Assembly: GCA_963725275.1 (NCBI GenBank)
Contig: CAVRXS010000007.1
Span: 620,001 to 684,000 of the forward strand
Direction: 5' to 3'
Origin: Bog-756 sp963725275
GTDB taxonomy: Bacteria > Actinomycetota > Acidimicrobiia > Acidimicrobiales > RAAP-2
Length of the DNA: 64,000 nucleotides
Shown here: positions 19,803 to 28,198 of the stretch, in pieces
Layout: every line of letters starts with the position of its first letter
Numbering within the stretch: the first letter of the stretch is position 1
The notes under the pieces: generated by a model
Told to the model about the DNA's origin: nothing
Database searches by the model: none
The model's input: only the letters and a program-made list of their open reading frames with translations
Translations under genes and position numbers: made by a program

Positions 19803-19884
19803 CGTGCGGTGGAAGAAGGGGGTCGGCGGTCTGCACAGCGCACCGACTGTAGCCCAGGGCCGCCCGACGGACGGGCCGGCGGCC

Positions 19885-21000
19885 TCAGTTCTCCCAGCGG
19901 TCGGCGGTCCGGGCACGCAGCGCGTCGAGCTCCCCGTGCGAGATGGCATCACGGGCCTGGTCCATGAGATCGAGCACGTAGGCCAGGTTGTGCAGGCTGA
20001 GGAGGCGCCAGGCGGTCGGCTCCCCGACCGAGAGCAGGTGCCGGAGATACCCCCGTGACCACCGGGCGCAGGTCGTGCACCGGCACGAGGGGTCGATCGG
20101 GCCGTCGTCGGTCGCGTACGCAGCATTGCGGAGGTTGAGCCGTCCGACGCTCGTCCACAGGGCCCCGTGGCGGGCCAGCCGGGTCGGCGCCACGCAGTCG
20201 AACTGATCGACCCCGAGGGCGATCGCCTCGAGCATCCCGACCGGGTCGCCCACCCCCATCAGGTAGCGCGGGCGATCGGCCGGCAGCCGGGGCACGGTGA
20301 CCGCGAGGGTCTCGAGCATGGCCGGCCGCGGCTCGCCCACCGAGAGGCCCCCGATGCCGTAGCCGTCGAGGTCGAGGGCGACCGTGCGATCCGCGCTCTC
20401 GGTCCTGAGGACGGCGTCGGTCCCACCCTGGACCACGCCGAACAGCGCCTGTCGCTCGGGCCGGGCCTCGAGCCGGAGGTGGTGACGCCGGGCCCGCTCG
20501 GCCCACGCCGCAGTGCGCTCGACGGCCACCCGGAGCACTTCGGCGGTGGCCGGCAGGGTGGCGCAGACGTCGAGCACCATCTGGATGTCGGCACCGATGA
20601 GGCCCTGGGCCTCGACCGCGGACTCGGGGGTCACCCGGATGACCGACCCGTCGTAGACCGACCGGAAGGTGACCCCGTCGTCGTCGACCGTCGGGCGCAG
20701 CGAGTGCACCTGGAACCCGCCGGAGTCGGTGAGGGTGTGCCCGCCCCACCCGGTGAAGCGGTGCAGTCCGCCGAGCGCGGCGACCACTCGGGGCCCCGGC
20801 CGGAGCAGCAGGTGGTAGGTGTTGGCGAGCACCACCTCGGCCCCGAGGGTCTCGAGGTCGGCACTGTCGAGCGCCTTGACCGCCCCCCTCGTCCCCACGG
20901 GCATGAAGGCCGGCACCCGGTAGGAACCCCGCGGGGTCACCACCCGACCGGTCCGTGCCGCGCCATCGGTCGCGGTGACCTCGACCGTCAGAGGGTTCAT
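19885..21000 (-). CDS. tgt: queuine tRNA-ribosyltransferase
   Basis: Exchanges guanine 34 of GUN-anticodon tRNAs for preQ1. 371 residues, intact. Core motifs: RGAVKALDSADLE, LANTYHLLLRPG, HTLTDSGGFQVHSL (catalytic Asp), FGVVQGGTDAVLR, GIGGLSVGEPR and DQFDCVAPTRLARHGA. The zinc site CRCTTC with a distant His (LLSLHN) is at the C-terminus. The ATG at 20998-21000 overlaps the queA TGA by four bases, so both enzymes of the queuosine pathway are translationally coupled. Confidence 0.96.
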   Translation of the reverse strand: MNPLTVEVTATDGAARTGRVVTPRGSYRVPAFMPVGTRGAVKALDSADLETLGAEVVLANTYHLLLRPGPRVVAALGGLHRFTGWGGHTLTDSGGFQVHSLRPTVDDDGVTFRSVYDGSVIRVTPESAVEAQGLIGADIQMVLDVCATLPATAEVLRVAVERTAAWAERARRHHLRLEARPERQALFGVVQGGTDAVLRTESADRTVALDLDGYGIGGLSVGEPRPAMLETLAVTVPRLPADRPRYLMGVGDPVGMLEAIALGVDQFDCVAPTRLARHGALWTSVGRLNLRNAAYATDDGPIDPSCRCTTCARWSRGYLRHLLSVGEPTAWRLLSLHNLAYVLDLMDQARDAISHGELDALRARTADRWEN

Positions 21001-22064
21001 GCGGGGCCCGGGGCGGGCTCGGATCCCCAATGCGGCACACCCTTCTCGACGGCGCGCCCGACGATCATGGCGTCCCCGAAGGAGAGGAACCGGTAGCCCG
21101 CGGCCAGCGCCATGGCGTAGAGCTCGCGCCAGCACGGTCCGCCGAAGGACTCGACCAGGAGCAGGAGGCTCGAGCGGGGCAGGTGGAAGTTGGTGACCAG
21201 GACGTCGACGACCCGGAAGCGGAACTCCCCGTGGATGTAGAGGTCGGTCCGTCCCGACAGTGCGCCGGCGGCCGCGGCGGACTCGAGGGCGCGCACGACG
21301 GTGGTTCCGACCGCCACCACCCGGTCGGCGTCCCGGATGGCTGCCACCGTCTCCGCCGGCACCGAGTAGCGCTCGGTGTGGATCACGTGCTCCTCGGCGG
21401 TCAGTGCGGTGACAGGGCGGAAGGTGTCGAGCCCGATGGCCAGGTCGACCCGGGCCAGGCGGGCGCCGGCCGCTCGGCACTGCGCGAGCAATCCGTCGGT
21501 GAAGTGCAGTCCGGCCGTCGGGGCGGCCGCCGAGCGGGCGCCGAGCGCGCGATCGGCCGCGTAGACGGTCTGGTAGCGGTCGGGGTCGTCCGGCGGGTGA
21601 CGGATGTACGGCGGGACGGGCATCGATCCGGCTCGGCCCACGATGCCCGGGTCGAGGAGCCGGACCCTCCGGGTTCCCGGCCCGTCGAGTGGGCCCTTGA
21701 CCTCGACCACCGGACCGGCCGAGGGGCGACCGGGCTCGACGAGGAGCGAGCCGGCCGGGAGCCGGCGGCCCGGTCGGACCAGCGCCTGCCATTCGTCGTC
21801 GCCCGGGATGGGCTCGACCAGCAGGACCTCGGCCCGTCCACCACCGAGCCTCGCAAGGGTCAGCCTGGCGGCCAGCACGCGGGTCTCGTTGACCACGAGC
21901 ACGTCGCCCGGACGCAGCAGTGCCGGCAGGTCGGCCACCGTGGCGTGCCGTGGACCGGCCTCCCCGTCGATGCCCGGGCCGATCAGGAGCCGGGCCGACG
22001 AGCGTGGCTCGACCGGGTCCTGCGCGATGGCGGCCTCGGGCAGTCCGTAGTCGTATGCGTCCAT
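20997..22064 (-). CDS. queA: S-adenosylmethionine:tRNA ribosyltransferase-isomerase
   Basis: Converts tRNA-bound preQ1 to epoxyqueuosine using the ribosyl moiety of SAM. About 355 residues. Motifs: YDYGLPEAAIAQDPVEPR, GDVLVVNETRVLAARL, PLYI-type PVPPYIRHP, ARSAAAPTAGLHFTD, DTFRPV and TDLYIHGEFRFRVVD. The start at 22064 is chosen because the family motif begins within five residues; an upstream ATG at 22160 in frame is possible but would add a Pro-rich extension with no ribosome-binding site. Coupled to tgt. Confidence 0.94.
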   Translation of the reverse strand: MDAYDYGLPEAAIAQDPVEPRSSARLLIGPGIDGEAGPRHATVADLPALLRPGDVLVVNETRVLAARLTLARLGGGRAEVLLVEPIPGDDEWQALVRPGRRLPAGSLLVEPGRPSAGPVVEVKGPLDGPGTRRVRLLDPGIVGRAGSMPVPPYIRHPPDDPDRYQTVYAADRALGARSAAAPTAGLHFTDGLLAQCRAAGARLARVDLAIGLDTFRPVTALTAEEHVIHTERYSVPAETVAAIRDADRVVAVGTTVVRALESAAAAGALSGRTDLYIHGEFRFRVVDVLVTNFHLPRSSLLLLVESFGGPCWRELYAMALAAGYRFLSFGDAMIVGRAVEKGVPHWGSEPAPGPA

Positions 22065-22201
22065 CGGTGTCCGAGCAGGAGGGGACGGCGTGCGATTGCC
22101 GGCCGGAGGGGTGAGCCCCGGCAGCGACCGCTGGTCGGGGTGCACGGACACGGCGTCCATCGTGGCACCGCACGCGCCGCGGGCACCACGCCCGGCAACC
22201 G

Positions 22202-23302
22202 TCAGACGGGATCGGTCGGCGTGGACGGCCAGAGCTGAGGGGTCTCACCCGGGCTGATCCCGAGGTGGACCCAGGCGGCCGGGCCGGGTATCCGTCCCCG
22301 GGCGGTCCGTTGGATGAGCCCCTGTTGGAGGAGGTACGGCTCGTAGGCCTCCTCGATGGTGTCGGTCTCCTCACCGATGCACTGGGAGAGGGTGGTGAGC
22401 CCGACCGGGCGCCCGGCGTACCGCCGGCAGAGCACGTCGAGGATTGCCCGGTCGACCTTGTCGAGCCCGAGCACGTCGACCCCGAAGACGTCCAGCCCGG
22501 CGACGGCGGCTTCTGCGGTGATCGTCCCCTCCGCCCGGACCTCGACGAAGTCGCGCACCCGGCGGAGCAGCCGGTTGGCGACGCGCGGCGTACCACGTGC
22601 GCGTTCGGCCACCCGGCGGGCCCCGCCGTCGTCGATGGGTACCCGCAGCAGACCAGCGGAGCGGCGCACGATGGCCTCGAGCTCGTCGACGCCGTAGAGG
22701 TCGAGGCGCCCGACGAACCCGAACCGGTCGCGCAGCGGTCCTGCGACAAGCCCGGTCCGGGTGGTTGCACCGATCAGGGTGAACCGCGGCAGGTCGAGCC
22801 GGATGCTCCGGGCGGTCGGGCCCTTGCCGATGAGGATGTCGAGCTTGAAGTCCTCCATGGCCGGATAGAGGATCTCCTCGACCGCACGGTGGAGACGGTG
22901 GATCTCATCGATGAACAGGACGTCCCCCTCCTGGAGGTCGGTGAGGAGGGCGGCCAGGTCGCCGGCCCGGACCAGCACCGGACCCGAGGTGACCCGCAGC
23001 CCCACGCCCATCTCCGCGGCGACGATGCCGGCCAGCGAGGTCTTGCCGAGTCCGGGCGGCCCGGCGAAGAGCAGGTGGTCGACCGCCTGGTCGCGCCGCA
23101 GTGCCGCCTCGACCACGATCCGGAGGTGCTCGGTGAGCTGGCCCTGCCCCACGAACTCGTCGAGGGTGCGCGGCCGGAGCCCGACCTCCTCCACCTCCTC
23201 GACCGGGCCGGCGGTCGGATCGACCGGGCGACGCGGATCCTCGTCCAGCATCGCTCCCCCACCTGGCGGGGCCAGCACCTCGCGGCGGGCCTCGGCCGTC
23301 AT
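22202..23302 (-). CDS. ruvB: Holliday junction branch migration helicase RuvB
   Basis: 366 residues. Walker A GPPGLGKTSLAG, Walker B FIDEIHRLHRAVEE, sensor FTLIGATTRTGLVAGPLRDRFG and arginine-finger region, and the C-terminal winged helix (YAGRPVGLTTLSQCIGEETDTIEE, QQGLIQRTARGR). The start at 23302 forms an ATGA overlap with the ruvA stop. Drives branch migration with RuvA; the order ruvC-ruvA-ruvB is a complete resolvasome operon. Intact. Confidence 0.97.
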   Translation of the reverse strand: MTAEARREVLAPPGGGAMLDEDPRRPVDPTAGPVEEVEEVGLRPRTLDEFVGQGQLTEHLRIVVEAALRRDQAVDHLLFAGPPGLGKTSLAGIVAAEMGVGLRVTSGPVLVRAGDLAALLTDLQEGDVLFIDEIHRLHRAVEEILYPAMEDFKLDILIGKGPTARSIRLDLPRFTLIGATTRTGLVAGPLRDRFGFVGRLDLYGVDELEAIVRRSAGLLRVPIDDGGARRVAERARGTPRVANRLLRRVRDFVEVRAEGTITAEAAVAGLDVFGVDVLGLDKVDRAILDVLCRRYAGRPVGLTTLSQCIGEETDTIEEAYEPYLLQQGLIQRTARGRIPGPAAWVHLGISPGETPQLWPSTPTDPV

Positions 23303-23892
23303 CGGTGGTGGGCCAGCTCGCGGAGGGCGGCGCGCACGAGCTCCTCGACCGGCACGTCCTCGTCGGCACCATCGAGCGCGCCGCTGATCTCGTCGGGGCC
23401 GTAGCCGAGCTCGACGAGTGCGGCGCGTGCCTCGCCGCGGCGTGTGCCGGACAGGGACGTCCCTGCGCCGTCCCCCCCGAGCTCCGGCAGGTCGAGCCGG
23501 GCCTTGAGCTCGAGCAGGAGGCGGGCCGCGGTCTTCTTGCCCACCCCGGGGACGAGACAGAGGGTGTCCACGTCGTCCTCGAGGACCGCGGTCGAGAGCG
23601 CGGCCGGCGAGAGCGACGAAAGGATGGCCAGCGCGAGCGCGGGCCCGACGCCGTGCGCGCCGAGCAGGGCCTCGAAACAGCGTCGCTCGTCGGCGTGGGC
23701 GAATCCGTAGAGCACGATCGCGTCCTCGCGGACGTGGGTGTGGACGTGGAGGAAGACGTCGCTGCCCACCGTGCCGAGGGATGCGAGCACCGAGGTCGGG
23801 ACCGACGCCCGGTACCCCACGCCGTGGACGTCGACGATGACTTCGCCCGTCGTCGGTCGCTCGAGCAGCGTGCCACGCAGCGATCCGATCAC
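23299..23892 (-). CDS. ruvA: Holliday junction DNA helicase subunit RuvA
   Basis: 197 residues. Starts at GTG 23892, seven bases after GAGGGG, giving the family N-terminus IGSLRGTLLER. OB-fold domain I (VIVDVHGVGYRASVP, HVREDAIVLYGFA), helix-hairpin-helix motifs (LLGAHGVGPALALAIL, LCLVPGVGKKTAARLLLELK) and C-terminal domain III (ARAALVELGYGPDEI). The linker between II and III is Gly-rich. Ten-base spacing to ruvC. Confidence 0.96.
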   Translation of the reverse strand: MIGSLRGTLLERPTTGEVIVDVHGVGYRASVPTSVLASLGTVGSDVFLHVHTHVREDAIVLYGFAHADERRCFEALLGAHGVGPALALAILSSLSPAALSTAVLEDDVDTLCLVPGVGKKTAARLLLELKARLDLPELGGDGAGTSLSGTRRGEARAALVELGYGPDEISGALDGADEDVPVEELVRAALRELAHHR

Positions 23893-23902
23893 TGTGCACC
23901 CC

Positions 23903-24412
23903 TCATTGCGTGCCTCCGCTGGACGTGGCCACCGCCCGTCGGAGCGGTTGTCCGGTGAGGTGGCATGCGGCCAGGGCCAGCGCGTCGGCCACGTCCGGTG
24001 GGCGGGGCGGCTCGGCCAGACCGAGCACGGAGGCCACCATGCGCTGCACCTGGTCCTTCGTTGCACCGCCGAACCCGACCAGTGCCTGCTTGACCTCGTT
24101 GGACGTGTACTGGGCCACCTCGCACCCCGATGCTGCGGCGGCCGCGAGCGCCACCCCGGCGGCCTGTCCGGTGGCCATCGCCGTGCGCGCGTTCATCTGG
24201 AAGAAGACCCGTTCGACGACGACGGCCCCGGGATGGAACTCGTCGACGAGGGCGCGCAGCTCGTCCGAGAGAGTGTGCAGACGGTCCGGCAGCGGCATCT
24301 CCGGCGGCGTCGTGACGACGCCGCCGGAGATGGCCACCAGGCGGTCGCCCCGGCGGGTGACCACGCCGTAGCCGCAGCGCGACAGTCCGGGGTCGATCCC
24401 GAGGACGAACAT
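23903..24412 (-). CDS. ruvC: Holliday junction endonuclease RuvC
   Basis: 169 residues. The acidic catalytic residues are all visible: Asp in VLGIDPGLSRCGYG, Glu in AVVVERVFF, and the Asp pair in PPDVADALALAACH. The start is the ATG at 24412. A TACTGT hexamer seven bases upstream suggests a leaderless transcript starting the ruvCAB operon. Confidence 0.96.
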   Translation of the reverse strand: MFVLGIDPGLSRCGYGVVTRRGDRLVAISGGVVTTPPEMPLPDRLHTLSDELRALVDEFHPGAVVVERVFFQMNARTAMATGQAAGVALAAAAASGCEVAQYTSNEVKQALVGFGGATKDQVQRMVASVLGLAEPPRPPDVADALALAACHLTGQPLRRAVATSSGGTQ

Positions 24413-24419
24413 GCGTTCG

Positions 24420-24425
24420 ACAGTA
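24420..24425 (-). promoter_or_regulatory. candidate -10 element for ruvCAB (leaderless type)
   Basis: TACTGT, seven bases before the ruvC ATG. No -35-like hexamer at the expected place. Confidence 0.4.
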
Positions 24426-24491
24426 GCCTGCCGCGCCGGCGGGTTGGGTGATCCCCCGGCGGCCGGACGGGCACCGCCCGGGGTGCGGGAA

Positions 24492-25241
24492 TCAGCCCTC
24501 GTAGGCCGCCATGATCTCGTCGGGGATGTCGAAATTGGCGTAGACGTTCTGCACGTCGTCATGGTCGTCGAGTGCTTCGATGAGGCGCAGGACCCGCTTG
24601 GCCTCGGACTCCGAGGCGACCTCGACCGTCGAGGTCGGAACCATCGAGAGCTCCGAGGCACCCGGCTCCAGGCCGGCCTCCTCCAATCCGGCGTGCACCG
24701 CCACCAGGTCGGACGGGGAGCTGGTCACCAGCCATCGCTCCCCGTCGTCGGAGAGGTCCTCGGCTCCGGCCTCCATGGCCACCTCGAGGACCCGCTCCTC
24801 GTCGAAGGTGTGTGGGACGGCGATGATGCCCTTGCGTTCGAACTGCCAGCTGACAGCGCCGGGCTCCGCCATGCTGCCCCCGCTCCGGCTGAAGAGATTG
24901 CGGATCTCGGCCCCGGTGCGGTTGCGGTTGTCCGAGAGGCACTCGACGATCACGGCCACGCCGTCGGGTGCGTATCCCTCGTACGCGATCGACTCGTAGC
25001 GAACGCCCTCGAGCTCGCCGGATCCCCGCTTGATGGCGCGCTCGATCGTGTCGATCGGCACCGACGCGTCACGCGCCTTGGTGTACATCGTGCGGAGGGC
25101 GGCATTCGCCGTCATGTCGCTCCCCCCTTCGCGGGCCGCGACCTCGATCTGACGGATGAGCTTGGCGAACACCTTGGCCCGGGCAGCGTCCTGCGCGCCC
25201 TTCCGGTACTTGGTGGTCGCCCATTTCGAGTGTCCCGACAT
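24492..25241 (-). CDS. YebC/PmpR family transcriptional regulator/translation factor
   Basis: 249 residues, normal length. The N-terminus MSGHSKWATTKYRKGAQDAAR is close to the family signature (MSGHSKWATxKHKK). Also VFAKLIRQIEVAAREGG, NAALRTMYTKARDASVP and RYESIAYEGYAPDGVAVIVE. Family members are DNA-binding regulators, and recent work links them to relief of ribosome stalling. Start supported by GGAGGAGAGG upstream. Lies three bases after pdxT, as in mycobacteria (Rv2603c). Confidence 0.95.
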   Translation of the reverse strand: MSGHSKWATTKYRKGAQDAARAKVFAKLIRQIEVAAREGGSDMTANAALRTMYTKARDASVPIDTIERAIKRGSGELEGVRYESIAYEGYAPDGVAVIVECLSDNRNRTGAEIRNLFSRSGGSMAEPGAVSWQFERKGIIAVPHTFDEERVLEVAMEAGAEDLSDDGERWLVTSSPSDLVAVHAGLEEAGLEPGASELSMVPTSTVEVASESEAKRVLRLIEALDDHDDVQNVYANFDIPDEIMAAYEG

Positions 25242-25244
25242 TGC

Positions 25245-25877
25245 CTAGCGCCTCTCCTCCTTGGTCATCTCCACGAACAGCCGGTGCAGTCGACGGTCCC
25301 CGGTCAGCTCCGGGTGGAACGCGGCCACGAGCACGGGTCCCTGCCGGCAGACCACCGCAGAGCCCGTCGCCCCCCCACGCTCCGTGCCGGCGGGGCGGGT
25401 ACCGCCCGCATCCGGAAGCGTAGCCAGCACCTCGACCCCCGGTCCCCACGCCTCGACCAACGGGGCGCGGATGAACACGGCGGGCAGGGGCTCCGCTCCG
25501 AGACCCGCCACCGTCACCGCGGTCTCGAAGGACGCGGACTGCCGGCCGTAGCCGTTCCGCCGGATGGTCAGGTCGATGGCTCCGAACTGCCGCTGGTCGG
25601 GGCGTCCGTCGAGCACCCGCCCGGCCAGCAGGATCATCCCGGCGCAGGTGCCGAACACGGGAAGACCGGCGACGAGCGCCTCGGCCAGGGGGTCGAACAG
25701 GCCGGACGAGCCGAGCAGCAGGGACAACGTGGTCGACTCGCCGCCCGGCACGACGAGTCCCGAGAGGCCCCCGAGGTCTGCCGGCCCGCGGACCTCGCGC
25801 ACCGGCTCCCCGAGCCCTGCGAACGCGGCCGCGTGCTCACGAACGTCACCTTGGAGCGCGAGTACCCCGATGGTCAT
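25245..25877 (-). CDS. pdxT: pyridoxal 5'-phosphate synthase glutaminase subunit PdxT
   Basis: 210 residues. Class I glutaminase: VLALQGDVREH, LVVPGGESTTLSLLL, nucleophile Cys in VFGTCAGMILLAG, and the His-Glu pair in VAAFHPELTGD. It supplies ammonia to PdxS for PLP synthesis. It lies 36 bases after pdxS and three bases before yebC, so the three genes form one unit. Confidence 0.96.
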   Translation of the reverse strand: MTIGVLALQGDVREHAAAFAGLGEPVREVRGPADLGGLSGLVVPGGESTTLSLLLGSSGLFDPLAEALVAGLPVFGTCAGMILLAGRVLDGRPDQRQFGAIDLTIRRNGYGRQSASFETAVTVAGLGAEPLPAVFIRAPLVEAWGPGVEVLATLPDAGGTRPAGTERGGATGSAVVCRQGPVLVAAFHPELTGDRRLHRLFVEMTKEERR

Positions 25878-25913
25878 CGGCCGGGACTGGGGCGGAGACG
25901 GGCGGTGACCGGA

Positions 25914-26813
25914 TCACCAGCCACGATCGGCCAGGCGCACGCCGAGCGTGCCGATCTCCTGGCCGGCCATGGCCGCGCCGAGACCCGTGGAGACCTTGGC
26001 CACCAGCTCTGCGTCGGCGTAGTGGGCCGTCGCCTCCACCACGGCCCTCGCCACGAGTGGCGGGTTGGCGCTCTTGAAGATGCCCGAACCCACGAAAACG
26101 GCCTCGGCCCCGAGCTGCATGACCAGGGAGGCGTCGGCCGGAGTCGCGATGCCCCCGGCGCAGAACAGCGGCACGGGCAGGCGCCCGGTGGACGCGATCT
26201 CCTGGATCAGGCCGATGGGGGCCGCGAGCTCCTTGGCCCAGCCGTAGAGCTCGGCCGAGTCCGCCTCGGTGACCCTGCGGATGTCGCCGAGGATCGACCG
26301 CAGGTGCCGGACGGCCTCGACGATGTTGCCCGTGCCGGCCTCGCCCTTGGAACGGATCATCGCCGCGCCCTCCGAGATGCGCCGGAGCGCCTCGCCGAGA
26401 TTGGTGGCGCCACAGACGAAGGGGATGTCGAATTCCCACTTGTCGATGTGATGGGCCTCGTCGGCCGGGGTCAGCACCTCGCTCTCGTCGATGAAGTCGA
26501 CCCCGAGTGCGGACAGCACCTGGGCCTCGGCGAAGTGACCGATGCGCGCCTTGGCCATGACCGGGATGGTCACCGCGGCGGTGATGCCCTCGATGAGGGC
26601 GGGGTCGCTCATCCTGGCCACGCCGCCGTCACGGCGGATGTCGGCCGGCACCCGCTCGAGCGCCATGACCGCGACCGCGCCGGCATCCTCGGCCACCTTG
26701 GCCTGTTCGGCGTCGACCACGTCCATGACCACCCCGCCGCGCAACATCTCGGCGAGGCCGCGCTTGACGGTGAAGGTGCCCGTCGGACGGTCGGAGCTCG
26801 GAGAAGCGGTCAT
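25914..26813 (-). CDS. pdxS: pyridoxal 5'-phosphate synthase lyase subunit PdxS
   Basis: 299 residues, highly conserved and intact. TIM-barrel motifs: GLAEMLRGGVVMDVVDAEQA, MALERVPADIRRDGGVARMS, Schiff-base Lys in IPVMAKARIGHFAEA, and DFIDESEVLTPADE. Makes PLP from ribose 5-phosphate, glyceraldehyde 3-phosphate and ammonia. GGAG precedes the ATG by two bases. A TAGGAT hexamer only six bases upstream (26820-26825) also fits a leaderless start, just downstream of the yceI terminator. Confidence 0.97.
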   Translation of the reverse strand: MTASPSSDRPTGTFTVKRGLAEMLRGGVVMDVVDAEQAKVAEDAGAVAVMALERVPADIRRDGGVARMSDPALIEGITAAVTIPVMAKARIGHFAEAQVLSALGVDFIDESEVLTPADEAHHIDKWEFDIPFVCGATNLGEALRRISEGAAMIRSKGEAGTGNIVEAVRHLRSILGDIRRVTEADSAELYGWAKELAAPIGLIQEIASTGRLPVPLFCAGGIATPADASLVMQLGAEAVFVGSGIFKSANPPLVARAVVEATAHYADAELVAKVSTGLGAAMAGQEIGTLGVRLADRGW

Positions 26814-26819
26814 CGCTCC

Positions 26820-26825
26820 ATCCTA
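26820..26825 (-). promoter_or_regulatory. candidate -10 element for pdxS-pdxT-yebC
   Basis: TAGGAT six bases before the pdxS ATG. It lies between the upstream terminator and the gene, which is where a promoter is needed. Confidence 0.4.
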
Positions 26826-26852
26826 CCTGTGGGCCCTCGACCTCCCCGCCCG

Positions 26853-26891
26853 CGACCGTGCCGCCACCCCGTGGGGGTGGCGGCACGGTCG
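26853..26891 (-). terminator. GC-rich hairpin downstream of yceI
   Basis: A perfect 18-bp stem (CGACCGTGCCGCCACCCC and its complement) with a three-base GTG loop, 21 bases after the yceI stop. There is no T-run, so it is either a T-less hairpin terminator or an mRNA-end stabiliser. It separates yceI transcription from pdxS. Confidence 0.75.
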
Positions 26892-26912
26892 GCTGGTGTC
26901 CTGTCGGAGTCC

Positions 26913-27497
26913 CTACTGTGTCTGGAGGACCGCCTCGGCCTCGATCTCGATGTCGACCTTCTTGCCGACGACGAGCCCACCGGCCTCCATGACCGCTCCG
27001 AAGGCCACACCGAATTCCTCACGGTCGAGCGAGGCCTTCGCGCTGAAGCCCACCCGATGGTTGCCGTAGGGATCCTTCACGACCCCTTCGAGCTCGGCGT
27101 CCAGGGTCACCGGCCTGGTCGTGCCGCGGATCGTCAGATCGCCGTCCACCTTCCAGTGGGTCGCATCGACCGGACGGATGCCCGTGCTCACGAAGGTCCA
27201 GGTCGGATGGTTGGGTACGTCGAAGAAGTCGTTGGTCCGGAGGTGGTTGTCCCGATTCTCGTCGCGGGTGTCCACGCTGTCGGCCTCGATCGTGACGGAC
27301 ACCGTCGAGTCGACCGGGTCTTCGGCGAGTACGAGCGTGCCCTCGAAGCGGTTGAACCCGCCACGTACCTTGGACACGGCCATGTGCCGAACCCCGAACC
27401 CGATGCGGGTGTGGCTCGGATCGAGGCTGTAGGTGCCCACAGCCGGGTACTCCGTACCGTTGACCGTCCTGCTGGTGACTTCTGCTGTCTGTGCCAT
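26913..27497 (-). CDS. yceI: YceI family polyisoprenoid-binding protein
   Basis: 194 residues. Lipocalin-like YceI fold: VGTYSLDPSHTRIGFGVRH, KVRGGFNRFEGTL, SVDTRDENRDNHLRTNDFFD and DGDLTIRGTTRPVTLD. No signal peptide, so probably cytoplasmic, unlike E. coli YceI. AAAGGAG lies four bases before the ATG. Transcribed divergently from a MarR gene across a 121-base gap holding a good promoter and two repeat boxes, so repression by MarR is likely. YceI proteins bind isoprenoid quinone or polyprenyl ligands and often respond to stress. Confidence 0.92.
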   Translation of the reverse strand: MAQTAEVTSRTVNGTEYPAVGTYSLDPSHTRIGFGVRHMAVSKVRGGFNRFEGTLVLAEDPVDSTVSVTIEADSVDTRDENRDNHLRTNDFFDVPNHPTWTFVSTGIRPVDATHWKVDGDLTIRGTTRPVTLDAELEGVVKDPYGNHRVGFSAKASLDREEFGVAFGAVMEAGGLVVGKKVDIEIEAEAVLQTQ

Positions 27498-27550
27498 CTC
27501 TGCTCCTTTTGCGGCCTCTGTGGTGCCCTCCCGGAGGGCCCCTTCTGTGC

Positions 27551-27593
27551 TTGCACAAACAACTATACCACACTTATTTGCAGTCGCAACTAT
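27551..27593. promoter_or_regulatory. two 16-bp direct boxes, probable MarR operator
   Basis: TTGCA-N5-AACTAT occurs at 27551-27566 and again at 27578-27593, 27 bp apart. The first box covers the yceI -10 and the second its -35. The second box also contains the palindrome TTGC-AGTC-GCAA. The position fits repression of yceI, and probably autoregulation, by the adjacent MarR protein. Confidence 0.6.
27562..27589 (-). promoter_or_regulatory. sigma70-type promoter of yceI
   Basis: Minus-strand -35 TTGCGA (27584-27589), 16-bp spacer, -10 TATAGT (27562-27567). This predicts a 5' leader of about 55 bases before the AAAGGAG site. Confidence 0.7.
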
Positions 27594-27618
27594 TTCTCCG
27601 AACCTGTAAGCTGCCGCC

Positions 27619-28149
27619 ATGGGAACGAGAGCCGAGACACGTGAGGCCGACGACGAGCGCCTCACCACGGTGGGCCTGCTCTTCGAATCCGCCGCCGGGC
27701 TGCGACGCCTCTTCGAGCGGCGCCTCGAGTCGGACAGCCTCACCTCGAACCAGTCCTTCGACGTGCTCATCCGCCTGGCCCGCACCGAGGGCAACGCGCT
27801 CCGGATGAGCGAGCTCGCCGTTCAGAGCTCCCTTTCGCCGAGCGGGCTCACCCGCGCCGTCGACCGCCTCCAGGATCAGGGGCTGGTCACCCGCCGCATC
27901 TGCCCCCAGGACAAGCGCGGATCGTTCGCCGAGCTCACTCCCGCCGGCCGGGGGATGATGGAACGGGCCGTCCCGGAGCACCTCTCCCACATCGACGAGC
28001 TCCTCAGCCAGCTGTTCTCCCCCACCGAGGAGGCCCAGCTGAGCGCGCTGTTGCGACGCCTGCGGGACCACGTGCTCGAGCAGAACACCGGCGCGGGCTG
28101 GGCCTGCGAAGCCGAGGACGAGACCGTCATCTGCCCGACCGCCGGCTGA
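27619..28149 (+). CDS. MarR family transcriptional regulator
   Basis: 176 residues. Winged helix-turn-helix: SFDVLIRLARTEGNALRMSE, LAVQSSLSPSGLTRAVDRL (recognition helix), GLVTRRICPQDKRGSFAELT (wing) and a C-terminal dimerisation helix. Divergent from yceI and likely binds the paired boxes between them. The ligand is unknown; a single Cys (ICPQD) in the wing could be redox-sensitive, but that is speculation. It converges with the M48 protease gene 49 bases away. Confidence 0.92.
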   Translation: MGTRAETREADDERLTTVGLLFESAAGLRRLFERRLESDSLTSNQSFDVLIRLARTEGNALRMSELAVQSSLSPSGLTRAVDRLQDQGLVTRRICPQDKRGSFAELTPAGRGMMERAVPEHLSHIDELLSQLFSPTEEAQLSALLRRLRDHVLEQNTGAGWACEAEDETVICPTAG

Positions 28150-28198
28150 GCGGAAGCGGGTTCGCAGGCCCTCGCGAACAGAGGCCCTGGGGGACAGT

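Noticed and set aside
24411..27644. A 1,077-codon open frame on the plus strand opposite ruvC, yebC, pdxT, pdxS and yceI
   Set aside because: It is antisense to five clear genes, has no domain, and follows from third-position GC bias; treated as a shadow frame.
28150..28198. Terminator between marR and the M48 gene
   Set aside because: Only a six-base GTTCGC/GCGAAC stem with an eight-base loop was found, too weak to claim.
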